Assembly (NCBI GenBank): GCA_949752745.1
Contig: OX457027.1
Span: 88,867,720 to 88,931,719, forward strand
Length of the DNA: 64,000 nucleotides
Source of the DNA: Protula sp. h YS-2021
Taxonomy: Eukaryota > Annelida > Polychaeta > Sabellida > Serpulidae
Reading direction: 5' to 3'
The stretch's first letter is position 1. Every line of letters begins with the position of its first letter. Under the pieces are notes generated by a model. It worked only from the letters and a program-made list of their open reading frames with translations, was not told where the DNA came from and made no database searches. This document shows positions 44,477 to 55,355 of the stretch, one piece after another. The position numbers and the translations under genes are program-made.

Positions 44477-45789
44477 AAAGTGTAATTCCAGCAATACGGG
44501 ACCATTTTTGCTAAAAACCACAGTATTAGGGAGACCAAAAATTTAAGGAGACCAAAAGTAGGTTTTCTTAATTTTTAGCGTGTTTAAACGTTACGAAACT
44601 AAATAATAAACAAAAAACGAATGATTCTATAACATAATTTATATAATATGTTCTGTTTTAAAATTAAATTTGTGTGTTAGCATATATATATATATAGATA
44701 TATATATATATGTGTGTGTGTATGTGTGCAGAATCTGGCCAATTTATAGTACACATCAAATAAAACCGAACTATAACGCACAGACAAACAAAAATACTGA
44801 CACTTTTCAGTTGTACCTGAAAAGATAAACGATTCTCACCATTAAGCATAATAAAAACGACTGGAAAGTGAATATTAATTGAAACAAAACAGATGGACAC
44901 GAGCACAAACACACTTTTAATTTCTATGATCATATCATAGCTACCCTCTTTCTTTGTAGATTTTTCTCCTTCATGTTCGGAGTTTTCTTTGGCAGGCACA
45001 ATGTTGTCTTGTTTTGTATTGGTGTCACCAGAAGCTGACAGACTCTTCAATGCAATAACATCATCGTTTATCTCGTGAACCGTATTGCTATATGCGGTTT
45101 TAGCATCTTTTCAGAAGTCTCTTTCCCGTTTAATGTAGCGCTCTTCTCTTTCTCTTTGCTGGGCAGTGTATATGCATCATCAACAGCGTGATTTATTTTA
45201 TAAGTGTGATAGACAGAAGCCAATAGCACCATCAACCCAAACAAGCTCAGAATAATTCTGAAAATAATATGAAAGTTAAATCAATGAATTTATTTTCAAG
45301 ACACGCAACAACTAAAATATATTGCTTACGACAACACCAGCACGGCAGTATGTGGTAATATTGAAATTAAATAGATTTAATTAAATTTGACGTATTGTTT
45401 TGTGCCTTGTAATCAAGGTCACTTTGTCATTATGCTAATAGATTAACAACATATAAGAGCTTAATATACAAATCTCGATTTTTTACTTTCCAACGCAAGC
45501 CTGTGCCTCAGTGCCTACTTTTTACCATACATTTGAATTTATAATTTCCTATCTGAAGTTTCCTATCTTTCCCATCACAAACAAGACCACATATGCGCTC
45601 TTGTGTTTGTTTTATTGTATTATAATGTCGTCCCGTGTGCACGTGCTTACATGGATATAATGGCCTCCTCGTCAGTGCTCAAACTGTTCCCTAGCTCACA
45701 GTTAATCAGCGGCTGAGAGTGACTCTGCCTCGGCGGATTATAAACTACAGAAAAAAATACTAGAAAAGTTTAGAATGTCTGTACTACCG

Positions 45790-46320
45790 GGACTTTCCGA
45801 AAAGAAGCTCCCCCCCCCCATATAAAGGCGCCGGGGCTCTTATTAGGAAACTGTTTCCCAATAGAAGTCCCTGGGCTTCTATTTGGAGTTAAAATAAAGA
45901 CCTGAAAAAATCGTTCCCTAATAAAAGCCCCCCTCCTTCCCTGCAAATCTTTTTAGAATTCGGGTTTACTCGCAATGCAGACACGGTGCACTTAATTCTT
46001 TGATGTGAGGCAAACCCCTAGATACGTTCTACGTTGCTTCACACAAGGCAATTCCCCTCCCCACTTTACTGTTGTTTTTGTGTGTTTTGTTATGTTTTGT
46101 GCGGATATCCGCAGCATGTAGCGCTTTAATAAGAGATTGATGGTAAATTTTCTTTTTTTTCCAATAAAAACTTATCGCAAGCCCCCCATGTAAAAAATAG
46201 AAGCCCCGGGGCTCTAATTAGGAAACTGTTTCCCGGGGCTTCTATTTGGTTTCTAAATGAGCGCCTAAAATTGGCCAGTTTCCAAATAGAAGCCCTGGGC
46301 TTTTTTCGGAAACCCCCGGT
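45790..46320. repeat. palindromic AGAAGCCC...GGGCTTCT repeats (MITE-like)
   Basis: At 46195-46248 AAATAGAAGCCCCGGGGCTC and TTTCCCGGGGCTTCTATTT flank an 18-base centre (TAATTAGGAAACTG). Related half-copies lie at 45795-45935 and 46275-46320, and another at 32300-32390. They can fold into hairpins and look like a family of small non-autonomous elements. Confidence 0.6.
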
Positions 46321-48127
46321 ATTTAGCACTGATTAAATGATTAGCCACCCATACACTATTTACTAAACTATCTGCTATGTACTATTAACGTTATACTATG
46401 TTTTCGGACCTGAAAGGAATTCATTTGCATAAACATATACTGTTTACTTACGTTCTGTTTTTACGAAATTAATTTTTATTTGATTACTAGAAGTCTTTAG
46501 TTTTAACAATCACACTTATAATTCACCTGCCCTGTGGTATATTTGACATTATAACTGAGTTTAAGTTTTAAGAAAAAACCAGTGCCAAATTAAAGGAATA
46601 TCTAGAATAAGTGAATATTTTACCAATTTAAATTTTTACGCTGTCTAATAGGTACTCCTTCAACAAGAGAGAAAATAAGTTTGAGAGATGCATATGAAGG
46701 GGCATTGTGTCAGTGATGTATCAAGTCTGAATGAGTCAGAATTATAAATTCTAACAAATGAATGTTATAATGTCAATATTATTATGAGATACTTTGATTA
46801 ACAGTGCACCTGCATCCAGGAGAACCAGTCCGTCGTCATCGCTGCATGATGCAGGGATGCATAGTCCCAGCCCAGATCCGTAGAATGGTGGCTGAAAATC
46901 ACAGCGACTTTTATAGTTAATGTTGCCTTATTCGATAAATAAAACAAAATTGTGCAAATTCTTCAAACTAATTAATAGATAAGGAAAAAAATGCCGTGTT
47001 CTCCTGTCGTCACTCATTAGCTAAGCTTAAAAAGAAAAAAAAACTTTATTATGCCTTATCTTTGTCCACTACTGTGCACAAAAGAATTTCCTAAATAATA
47101 TGTTGTCACTTTGGGCATTGTCATTTTGTCATGTAGATTTTGTCAACTAAGAAAGAAACTTAGTGGCAATGGCGATGATTTTTAATTCCAGAACAGGCAA
47201 AGCAAACTCATTGCTGCTCAGCAAGCTGGTGTCAGAGCGCACATGAAGTTCTCTTGCCAATCTACCATGGAATCGATTCGATCCCACAGTCCTGAGATTA
47301 TCAGTCTTCCACTGATTTACGACTTCTGGGGGTAGTCAGGGGTAGTTGTAGTGGTTGGCTCTATTTACTAGTCGTAAAAAGTGCTGCATATAGTACCGTC
47401 TGTTTAGGTGAACACGCTATCTATGTACTCATTCAGCGAATCAAATGGACAATAAATTATACCAATAGGCCCTAAATACTTAATAGAAAACGTACATTAC
47501 CTCTGTGGGCAAGTAAGTGGCCCAGTAAGTCAAGCAATACAGCGGTTGGATGGGAGGATCCGTTATATCTTTGTTAGCGCTGATACACTGGAGATAGCGG
47601 CCATCATAAGCGGCATTGCCGTCCAGGAAGCCGGACTCAAACTTGCCAGTTGCGTCAGCAACTTCGCAAAAGAAACATGAAATAACTTCAGCCACTTCGG
47701 TATTCGAACCCTATGTTTTATACACTCAACTTAATTGATTGCTAGTACTGCTTTATCGTAAGGACTAATGATACAGCCAAACGAATTAACCATCTTTTAA
47801 TATGCAAATAGTGTTTATGAATATCATAAAGATTATATATTTTGATCACAAGTAATCGGTACTAGATAGTGTCCATAATTAGCGGTATTGACTTCGGAAC
47901 AATAGTTTGTTATTCATATTTGCATCTTTCTTTGTCAACGCAGAGGCAATTTCTTTTATATCGCACATAGCAAGAATCTGTATTTATCTTACTCCTAATA
48001 TCCCATTTCCTGAAAGTCAGGATTCCATTTAGGTAGGAAATATAGTCATTGCTACACTCTTCGCTAACGTTGTTGTGCTGTAGCAGGTCCTCTATCAGCT
48101 GAAAGAAACATAACAGCATCATAATAG

Positions 48128-48453
48128 TGTGAAATATTGGTGTAAGGGCTGAGTTTAGCGGGACCCCCGGCTCAGACGGACAAACCTAAGTTATAAACTT
48201 AAGTTCAAAAACACGTCTAAACACTTCAGGATCCAAGGCCAAACTATCTTTCTTTTATTTTCGAATCTCGATCGTAACGACGATCGTAACGCACACACGT
48301 ACGTAACGAAACAACGTACGTACGTGACGATCGCCGCAGCTTACCCAGCAAACGGCCGCGCCGGGGCGCTGCTGTACGTAAACAACAACACATCCGGCGC
48401 AACACCAACACAGCAGCAGGTTAGAGGTTAACGATAAATGTTGATCCTTCACA
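48128..48453 (-). repeat. 3' LTR of element B
   Basis: Plus-strand limits TGTGAAATATTGG ... GATCCTTCACA. Contains palindromic ACGATCGTAACG and ACGTACGTAACG stretches. Confidence 0.92.
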
Positions 48454-48475
48454 TTACCCTCTGCTTTCTCAAAAA
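48454..48475 (-). promoter_or_regulatory. polypurine tract of element B
   Basis: Read on the minus strand, GAGAAAGCAGAGGGTAA abuts the 3' LTR start TGTGAAGG. Confidence 0.7.
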
Positions 48476-51276
48476 TTTGACTCAAATTTTGAATATTTCA
48501 ATTTTAGGGTAGCGGGTAAAGAACCAGAAAATACCGAAAAACGGATGATAGAAGAAAGAAATTACAACAAAAGACCTAATACTACGCTGCTGGGTAAGAA
48601 AACATTCACAAATTAGAAAATTGCAAAAATTTCACAAATTATAAAAATCTAAATAATATTTAACAACATCACAGATTTTAGAACAGTGGTAGCGTTGATT
48701 ACATGTAATAAACCAGTCTTTTCGAAAGCTTACCAATTTTGTGCATTTTTCGCAAATTTAACTAAAAATTTCTTACTTCATTTTCCGAAAAATCACTGAC
48801 GACTACTGAACTCCTCAGGGACAACAGACCACGTCAGGAATACTACGATGAACACAGCAAAGACTACAAATTACAACTTATGAACACCGCGTTCATATTA
48901 TGAACACTTTATGAACACCTGCAGTTTTTGCACTGAGCTTGTAATTTAAAAGAAAATGTCAGTCACAACTTATGAACACCGCGTTCATATTATGAACACT
49001 TTATGAACACCTGCAGTTTTTGTCCTGAGCTTATAACTTAAAAGAAAATGTCAATAAAATTGTAAAGTGCTTCATTATAAAACAACGATCCCATCCCCTG
49101 GGACATTTACCCTGCCAATCCCGGACAAACAGCTAATGGAAAAACTGTTACACGGTAAAATACATAGCCTGTGAGGTACAGCACGCGTTTGTATGATGGT
49201 ACGACAACGTTGATTACCATGACAACGTTAGGGCAGTTCCAGAGGGTTACTATATGGTACTTTTAAATCATCACTGATGCGCTCCATTGCTACAGTTTAA
49301 CTACACAACTACCCTCTACTACTGCAGTTGCACTGCTCACTACTGCTTTTCACTACTGTAGTTGTACTGCTGTTTTCAAGCTACACTGCAATTTCATTAC
49401 TTCAGCACCACCAATTCGCCCTCTTTTTTTAAAGTGATGAACGGCCCTTATTTGTCCGAGTATTCCCGAAAGTTGCCGAACGTTTCCGAATGAAAATTTC
49501 GGTTATTTCTGTAGAAACGAAGACGTCAAATAAACAAAATACTATGCTAGACCTCTTTTCGCCCAAAATAACGGCCAATTTACCAATTTTGACTCACAAA
49601 TAAAGCACTTTAATAACATTACTTCATCCCCTACCCTTTTTCTTTCTGATTTCGAGCAAGAGACTACAAGAACTTGTAATATCGAAATGACTGTAAATAA
49701 CGAAAATATTGAAAATAAATATCTTGAATGAAACTACACCAGTTCTACCAGACCCTGCTCGTCTAGCAGACCTCGTCCTACACTTTCACTCAAGAATCAT
49801 ACACACATCCGTGACCTACGATGATAAGTGACGAACGATCTGGTACAGTTACTGAATTTTGTACCACATTTCCACTAATATAGTGAAAATCTTGGTAGTT
49901 TTGCTGAAAAATACAACCCACTGACAAATATCCCAAACTCACCAAAACTTCGAGCCCTGAATATACAGCTAATAAATGAACCCCTGCACTAAACAGTGTG
50001 CTTTCAAGCCCCAAAATTTATAAATACTGTTCCAGCAATGACTTTAAATTTAAAAATAGAGAAAAATCACCCCAAAATTAGCGGAAATATTCGATTAAAT
50101 CGTATTTATTTTCCTATTTTCGCCCAATTACTCGCAGTTACTCAACGGAATGATGCTGAAAACCTAATGAACATACTAGAAAATGATAATGACACATTTT
50201 CACCCTGAAATGAACAGTCCTATTTGTTACGAGTCACCATCCTGGTTAGTATTACTCAAATTTCAGTCAACTGTTAGTCAGTACTATAACTTTCTGAATG
50301 GCGCCGGGAAATCGTTGCGCGCTATGTCGAATTTCTAGGTAACATGCTTTGCCTGAGGTCAAATTCAGGTCACTTATAGGTCACTGCTTAACTTTTAGCT
50401 ACAATTGGTCAGTTTGTAATAGCTCTAACGAACGCTCACACACTACTTTTCGATGACAATCACCACGGTTGACAAGACCGTCAAGACTACACGAATAGCG
50501 TTCCCAAACGTCAACACTTCTTCACAGTGGATAAATAGGGTTGTAAAAATCGCGGTTCAGTTAATGCCAGCTGAAAATACACAACTATTAACCCCGAACT
50601 GTACATAACGTCCTGTGTGAGAGGTCCTTACCCTCACACTGGGGGGCCTTCCGACTATCTACGGCCTACTCCCCGCATTCACTGGTTCCGGCGAGAACAC
50701 ATCCCAGCCCCGGAGTCCACTATACCAACTACAGTTCTACGGTCATATTAAAGTAAAATCAACGAAAACTTCCTGTGCTCGTCCATTTTCTGCACGAGGG
50801 GGCGTCCTATCTCTACCCCCCGCATTCACTGGTTCCAGCTAGTACGCAGCTCTGCTCTGGTATCCAAGGTACGACACTTGATTTTACTATGTTAACAGGT
50901 TCCGGCTATTGTCACTTTGTGCAACGAATCCCCGGTAAAGATGGTCAGGTTCCGGTTTCGCGATGAGCTGTATCACGATGCACGAATCTTCAGAATAGGA
51001 ATATCTTCTATAACGGCTCGAACTGGCGCCCCAGTTAACTGCCACTCAGTTACCAGTCATCTACTTATGCTGTACTACAATATGCACTGGAAAGCGCACA
51101 TTTTATTATAAATGAAATAAATAAATAAATTAAAAATTGACACACTGGCGGAATAAATAAATAAAATAAAATTGCCAGTTCCTAGCGTGTCTGATAGGCT
51201 TTATCTGAATTTTCAACGAAATTTCGAGCAACTGTTCTGTACAATTACTCACTAGGCCTTATTTTTTTTTCTTTTC
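48476..51276. other. 2.8 kb non-coding 3' region of element B
   Basis: Contains an 87-bp tandem duplication (48875-49050) and two GCATTCACTGGTTCC repeats near 50670 and 50825. No ORF with a recognisable domain. Very long 3' regions are unusual for the family. Confidence 0.55.
48875..49050. repeat. 87-bp tandem duplication in element B
   Basis: ACAACTTATGAACACCGCGT ... CTGCAGTTTTTG ... AAAAGAAAATGTCA occurs twice head to tail with only a few differences. Confidence 0.85.
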
Positions 51277-51760
51277 TTATCTTTTCTTTTTAGCTTTTGC
51301 CTCTGGAGATTTCGTTGAAATCTCCGAGACACAAGATTTCGGAGAACTCTCCGAAGTCTTTGACTTTGGAGACTCTAACAAAGCCTCCAATTTCTGCAAC
51401 GCAGAAGATTGCAAAGATGAGCTCCTTGCATCTTCCTCTTCAACCTGGTCGCCCCAGGACTTACCAGGATGGAGAGGAATTGCATTGAGGGCTAATGGGT
51501 CCTCCACGCTTGCATACCTCAAAATATCGCATGCAGGTGCGTCACTACATGGCGCTGATGCTGCACATGCAGCAGTGCTCTCGGAAACAGACCCGCTTCG
51601 AGAACCGGAGATGCCTGCATTCCCCGCACCTAATTCCATAGGTGCAATCTCCCTCTTATCTTCCGGAGAAGACAAGGAGACAGACCGCAGGGAATTAAGT
51701 ACTTTCAACTTTTGCTGTAGACACGGCTGGAGCTGTATCTTCAGCAAATGGCATAGGAGT
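51277..51760 (-). CDS. C-terminal part of the element B zinc-finger ORF (+1 frame)
   Basis: Open frame overlapping the end of the main zinc-finger ORF (51695-51747) and shifted +1. It reads MELGAGNAGISGSRSGSVSE, then acidic and Ser-rich sequence (VEEEDARSSSLQSSALQKLE), and ends with a lysine-rich tail AKAKKKR. Low complexity, with SPKSKTSESSPKS-type repeats, suggesting a disordered, possibly phosphorylated and nuclear tail. Either a separate small protein or the continuation of the zinc-finger protein after a frameshift (mutational or programmed). No known family recognised. Confidence 0.5.
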
Positions 51761-53143
51761 GAAAGGCACTCCTACACCCTGGAATTCCCAATCTGAGGGA
51801 ATTGTCCTTTTCGGAAAGAGGACAATATTCCCCACGTTGGGCGGTGTCCAAATGTTTGGACTAAGGCAGTCTTGCGGCCGTCCTGGAACAGGCCGTCCAC
51901 TAGCACACCAGCAGCCCAAACGCTCCGAGAACAGGTTAAAATGTGCATAATTGCACCTGCGGCAGAAGGGTATAAGGGTATACCCAACTAGCCTTGCCTG
52001 GACCAAAGAAGAAACCTCCTCTTCAGGGCCAGGCATTTGATGAGATTTAATCTCATCCAAGTGTCGCCTTGCGACATGCGTTTGAAACGCAGTTGGTGTG
52101 GCAAAATGGCATTTGCACACCTCACAGATTAGAGCCACATGCTTCTTAGCATGTGCCTCAAATCTGTGACATTCCAAACTACGTTTACCATCCAACGTGT
52201 TCGGAAAATGCCGCTGGCATGTTAAACATGTCAGGTAAGCAACAGGCTTCTTCGCCTTTTTAGGAGAAGGAGCCTCAGAAGGATTAGGTCGCTTCTGTTT
52301 TGCGGCAGTCCCTACTGAAACTGTCGCAGGTTTAGTATCCATTTTATTAGATACTTTTTCTACAGTTTTGCTTGTAGAATTTGTCACCGGACCAGGTTTA
52401 GAAAAACCTGGCGGATTAGCAACTGTCTTCGACGGATGAACCTCTGGCTCCTTTGACAATGCAATTGTCCTCGACGGATGAACCCCTGGCTCCCTAGGCA
52501 ATTCAAGCCCAGGCGGACTATGGGCTACAGCGGAGCTGTAACTCATCGGCGTTTCCGACCGTGACGGCACTGGCGCTGTCAAAGGCTGAAACGGAGTCGC
52601 CGTGGAAAGGGTGAAGAAAATCTGTCCTCCCGGTCCCTGCACTGGCACAAGCTGCAAAGGTGCAGACTGTAGAGGGGCCTGCTGAAAGGAAGGTTGAGGT
52701 GCAGGCTGTAAGGCGGCCTGCTGACAAATGGATTGCTGCAGGGGTACCTGCCCTGTCAGCTGCGAAGACTTTGTCTTCGCAGGTGCAACGGCTGTTGCTT
52801 TTGTGACTCTAGAAGTCACTGGCTTAGGTGCACACTCAGCTGTAGAACAACCTTGATTGTCACCCACAGCGGCAAAGTCAAAATATTTGACTAGGGCGTT
52901 CTGCACCGGTGACGAAAGGTTGCCAACATCGTACAGTTGGCGTTTGTAGAGTGGCTTATTGCCAGATCTACGCCGTTTAATGGCTGCTTCGAAATGCACT
53001 TCTTGTATGTGCATTTCGACAGCCACTCGGCTAGCTGCGGATTTACTCCTTGTAAATCCGCAAAAGCCACATTTATACACATAAATGTGACCCTTCGGTG
53101 CTTTTTCCACAATGTTTCTATCTTGACTTGTGTTTGAAGCCAT
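51695..53143 (-). CDS. extra C2H2 zinc-finger protein of element B, unknown function
   Basis: 482 codons, intronless. Fingers: C25/C28/H45/H50 (YKCGFCGF ... MHIQEVH), C306/C309/H326/H331 (LTCLTCQRHF ... CHRFEAH) and C340/C343/H356/H361 (ICEVCKCHF ... HVARRH, standard spacing). A further Cys-rich CRRCNYAHFNLFSERLGCWC follows at about 394-413. Residues 130-250 are Pro/Gln-rich with two EPxVHPSxT repeats; PSPKKAKKP at about 293-301 looks like a nuclear localisation signal. No RT, protease, integrase or envelope features. It sits between pol and the 3' LTR, in pol orientation, with its own TATA box. Extra ORFs here are usually env in other gypsy elements; this one looks nuclear and DNA-binding instead. 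It may be a captured host gene or a nested non-autonomous element. Function unknown. Confidence 0.75.
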   Translation of the reverse strand: MASNTSQDRNIVEKAPKGHIYVYKCGFCGFTRSKSAASRVAVEMHIQEVHFEAAIKRRRSGNKPLYKRQLYDVGNLSSPVQNALVKYFDFAAVGDNQGCSTAECAPKPVTSRVTKATAVAPAKTKSSQLTGQVPLQQSICQQAALQPAPQPSFQQAPLQSAPLQLVPVQGPGGQIFFTLSTATPFQPLTAPVPSRSETPMSYSSAVAHSPPGLELPREPGVHPSRTIALSKEPEVHPSKTVANPPGFSKPGPVTNSTSKTVEKVSNKMDTKPATVSVGTAAKQKRPNPSEAPSPKKAKKPVAYLTCLTCQRHFPNTLDGKRSLECHRFEAHAKKHVALICEVCKCHFATPTAFQTHVARRHLDEIKSHQMPGPEEEVSSLVQARLVGYTLIPFCRRCNYAHFNLFSERLGCWCASGRPVPGRPQDCLSPNIWTPPNVGNIVLFPKRTIPSDWEFQGVGVPFTPMPFAEDTAPAVSTAKVEST

Positions 53144-53235
53144 TTAGACACTACGGAATGTACGAGTTTACTAGAAAAACTCGTAGAGTCGGCACTTAAG
53201 AGCAGACGACTATCGAACATCCGGACTGTGCGAAC

Positions 53236-53282
53236 TTATATACCAGTAGAGAGTGCGCACAAACGTCATGAACGTCATAAGA
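53236..53282 (-). promoter_or_regulatory. TATA box and paired TGACGT sites before the zinc-finger ORF
   Basis: Minus strand: two TGACGTT/CATGACGTT elements (about 53263-53282, CRE/ATF-like) and TATATAA at 53236-53242, about 93 bases before the ATG at 53143. The spacing fits a separate RNA polymerase II promoter inside the element. Confidence 0.55.
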
Positions 53283-53289
53283 TACACAA

Positions 53290-55355
53290 CATCCGGGACT
53301 TACGGTTTATTCAATAAAAATCAAATATACTCACGTCAAACTCTGCTCATGACAAATCACAAGTTCGACATTACTCAATAAATGAGTAAATTCATGCAAA
53401 AACATTTCGTTCATATATATTTAACTTCTTTTGTTGGATTCCTTGCTAATTCTGTTGATTTAGATGGATCGAAGTTTAAATAATAATCCATTATAACATT
53501 TTGTAGATTTCAACGCATAACTTCTACAAGATAAACACTTATTAGGTGATGACAGTGCCCAGGGGGTTGGTAAATCAATACCTATCCCAAGAGCTATCCA
53601 TTGTCATACTCAAATTTATAATTTACTTCTATATTTCTTCTTATTTACTAAAGTTTATCCATTTCTAAATATTTGTTGTTGAACATGCCTTCCGAAACAC
53701 CTTGCCTCCTGGCTGTTACGTAAAATTGTTCACTTCTAGAGAGCCTCGTAGTTTATCCCAAAGTAACGATTTAGATCTTGTTGAAAACTGTTTTATATTT
53801 ATAAAAATTATATTAAAACATTTTCAAATAAGGAATAGCAGTAAATAAAAGCTACTTTGAACGTAATTGGTGTTTTAAAACGACTACGTGGAGGGTCCGA
53901 AACAAAGACGCTAGAATTGCCACCGAGTATCTCATTTACGTTGATTTCGTAAATTATTAAATTTTTATCCTGCTTAGTTTTATTACACAGAACGTATTTT
54001 TCCATCTGTTTATACAATTTTAACGTTAAATTTGCGTAACTAACACTTTTAAAATGTTTCGTAGCGATATAAGACTGATACGCAACATGTAAACAAACAG
54101 TGAGTTAACTACGCGAATAATGGCTGTAACCATAAGCAAAAAGCGCACGAAATATCAGGATCAAGGTAAAAACCAAATAAATTAGGATGTATTTAAAACA
54201 TTTTTATTTCGTCATAAAATTGATAGAATTGAAAAGAAAAATTTATATTATAATGAAAAATCATAAATTTGACTAATTTTGAAGACTTTGCACATATGAA
54301 TTAAAGTTTAACGAAAGTTTCTCGTAGATTAAGTTATGTATTCCAAATCAATGTATAGTGTCTTATAATGATTGTTTATGCATGAACAATTTCTAGAAAT
54401 GCAGTTTTAAGTCTAGAAAAACATGTTAGCCTATTAGAAACTAATTAAATCAATTTCTGAGGTTGGACCTATAACAGATCCCTGAGGTAACCCATAACAT
54501 CAATGAATTTCACTGAAAGTTGGTTATCTTGAGTACTTTCAAAGCATTTTATCTTTAATTCTGTATAAATTAATAAAGAAAAATAATCATATTACCAAAA
54601 ACTATCCCGAAAAATTCATTTTACGGCTAAATTTTAAATAGAATCGCTGGAATTAAGCAAACCTTGCGGAAATTCGAACATTTACTGTCCGACATCAACA
54701 GATCAAATAATTTAAAAGGTAAGTAGTCACTTGATTTGCTATTACTACTTATTCAGAATGCATAAAATACATGAAAAACTACTCATATTGAATAGACAGT
54801 TTTATTTTAACCGTCTTTGCGTTAAAGTTTTCAATTTACTTCCATAAATAATGGCAACATTAAAGTAAACTTGACTTTTAACGCTACACAAATACCAATT
54901 TGTGTTATATTTTCAATACTTCCATCGCATTTCACTAGATATTGGTCGTGCAAGACCATTTATCCAGTCGAAACAGTCAGAAAATTGTTGAAAATGAGCC
55001 CTGTTCTATTTTCAGGCCTATAATTGTGTTATTCGATGATATTTTATCAAATTAACAGCAATTACTTTAACCAGAAATCTAATTTCTCAGCTCCATTATC
55101 TTGAAAAATCCAAGATTAGCTAAACATTATATACATAGATGCTTAGCTTGGATTTATACACCCATTTCTCGTGAAAATTTGAGCAAAGATGCCCAAATTT
55201 CTCGATGAATTCGTCATTTAGTCGCCTCTTACGATCATGCCTGACGCGGCAGTGAACTTATTCTTCTCCCCAGCCCACAGGGGCATCATAAGCTATTTCG
55301 GCCCTGTTGTTGCTAACTCAGGGTCAGCAATTCGATCCCCATAGAAATCTGGAGA
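53290..55355. other. 2.1 kb spacer of element B between pol and the zinc-finger ORF
   Basis: AT-rich. Holds a possible plus-strand exon-like segment at 54120-54165 and a short conserved-repeat (SINE-like) piece near 55205-55300. No open frame with a recognisable domain. Confidence 0.45.
55205..55300 (+). repeat. SINE-like fragment
   Basis: TTTAGTCGCCTCTTACGATC followed by CATGCCTGACGCGGCAG, then ATTCTTCTCCCCAGCCCACA. A TAGTCGCCTCTTACGA block followed by a pyrimidine-rich CCCACAGGGG end recurs in invertebrate SINE tails as I recall it. No head or A/B boxes seen. Confidence 0.35.

Larger units (their letters stand above)
32620..48098 (-). pseudogene. NRF-6-like membrane acyltransferase, copy 2 (14 exons seen, with stops and a frameshift)
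   Basis: Exons, 5' to 3': 48098-47993, 47661-47501, 46891-46810, 45744-45651, 45257 to about 44920, about 44358-44194, 43011-42910, 42362-42194, 41835-41756, 41567-41496, 40476-40329, 33808-33683, 33101-33020 and 32762-32620. Motifs: IADATGKFESG and GLCIPASC (NRF domain), LSLFGLMVLLASVYH (membrane segment), LLLSFSLYQN and FVVLGHTYG (start of acyltransferase-3), LTPVYFIVLMIYTN, WYLAVDMQLFLI (the family hallmark), KVIGIVANIGG, and WSFFAPLSRLAYLCYLIH. Phases agree between neighbouring exons. Exon 1 and the exon between about 44194 and 43011 (expected VDTFF...SGLL) were not found. Defects: one frameshift near 45110, TGA at 40410-40412 and TAA at 33746-33748. Probably a recently dead paralogue, unless these are assembly errors. 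Confidence 0.8.

Noticed and set aside
50917..51111. Small gene in the 3' region of element B
   Set aside because: Lies over the duplicated GCATTCACTGGTTCC region; no recognisable features.
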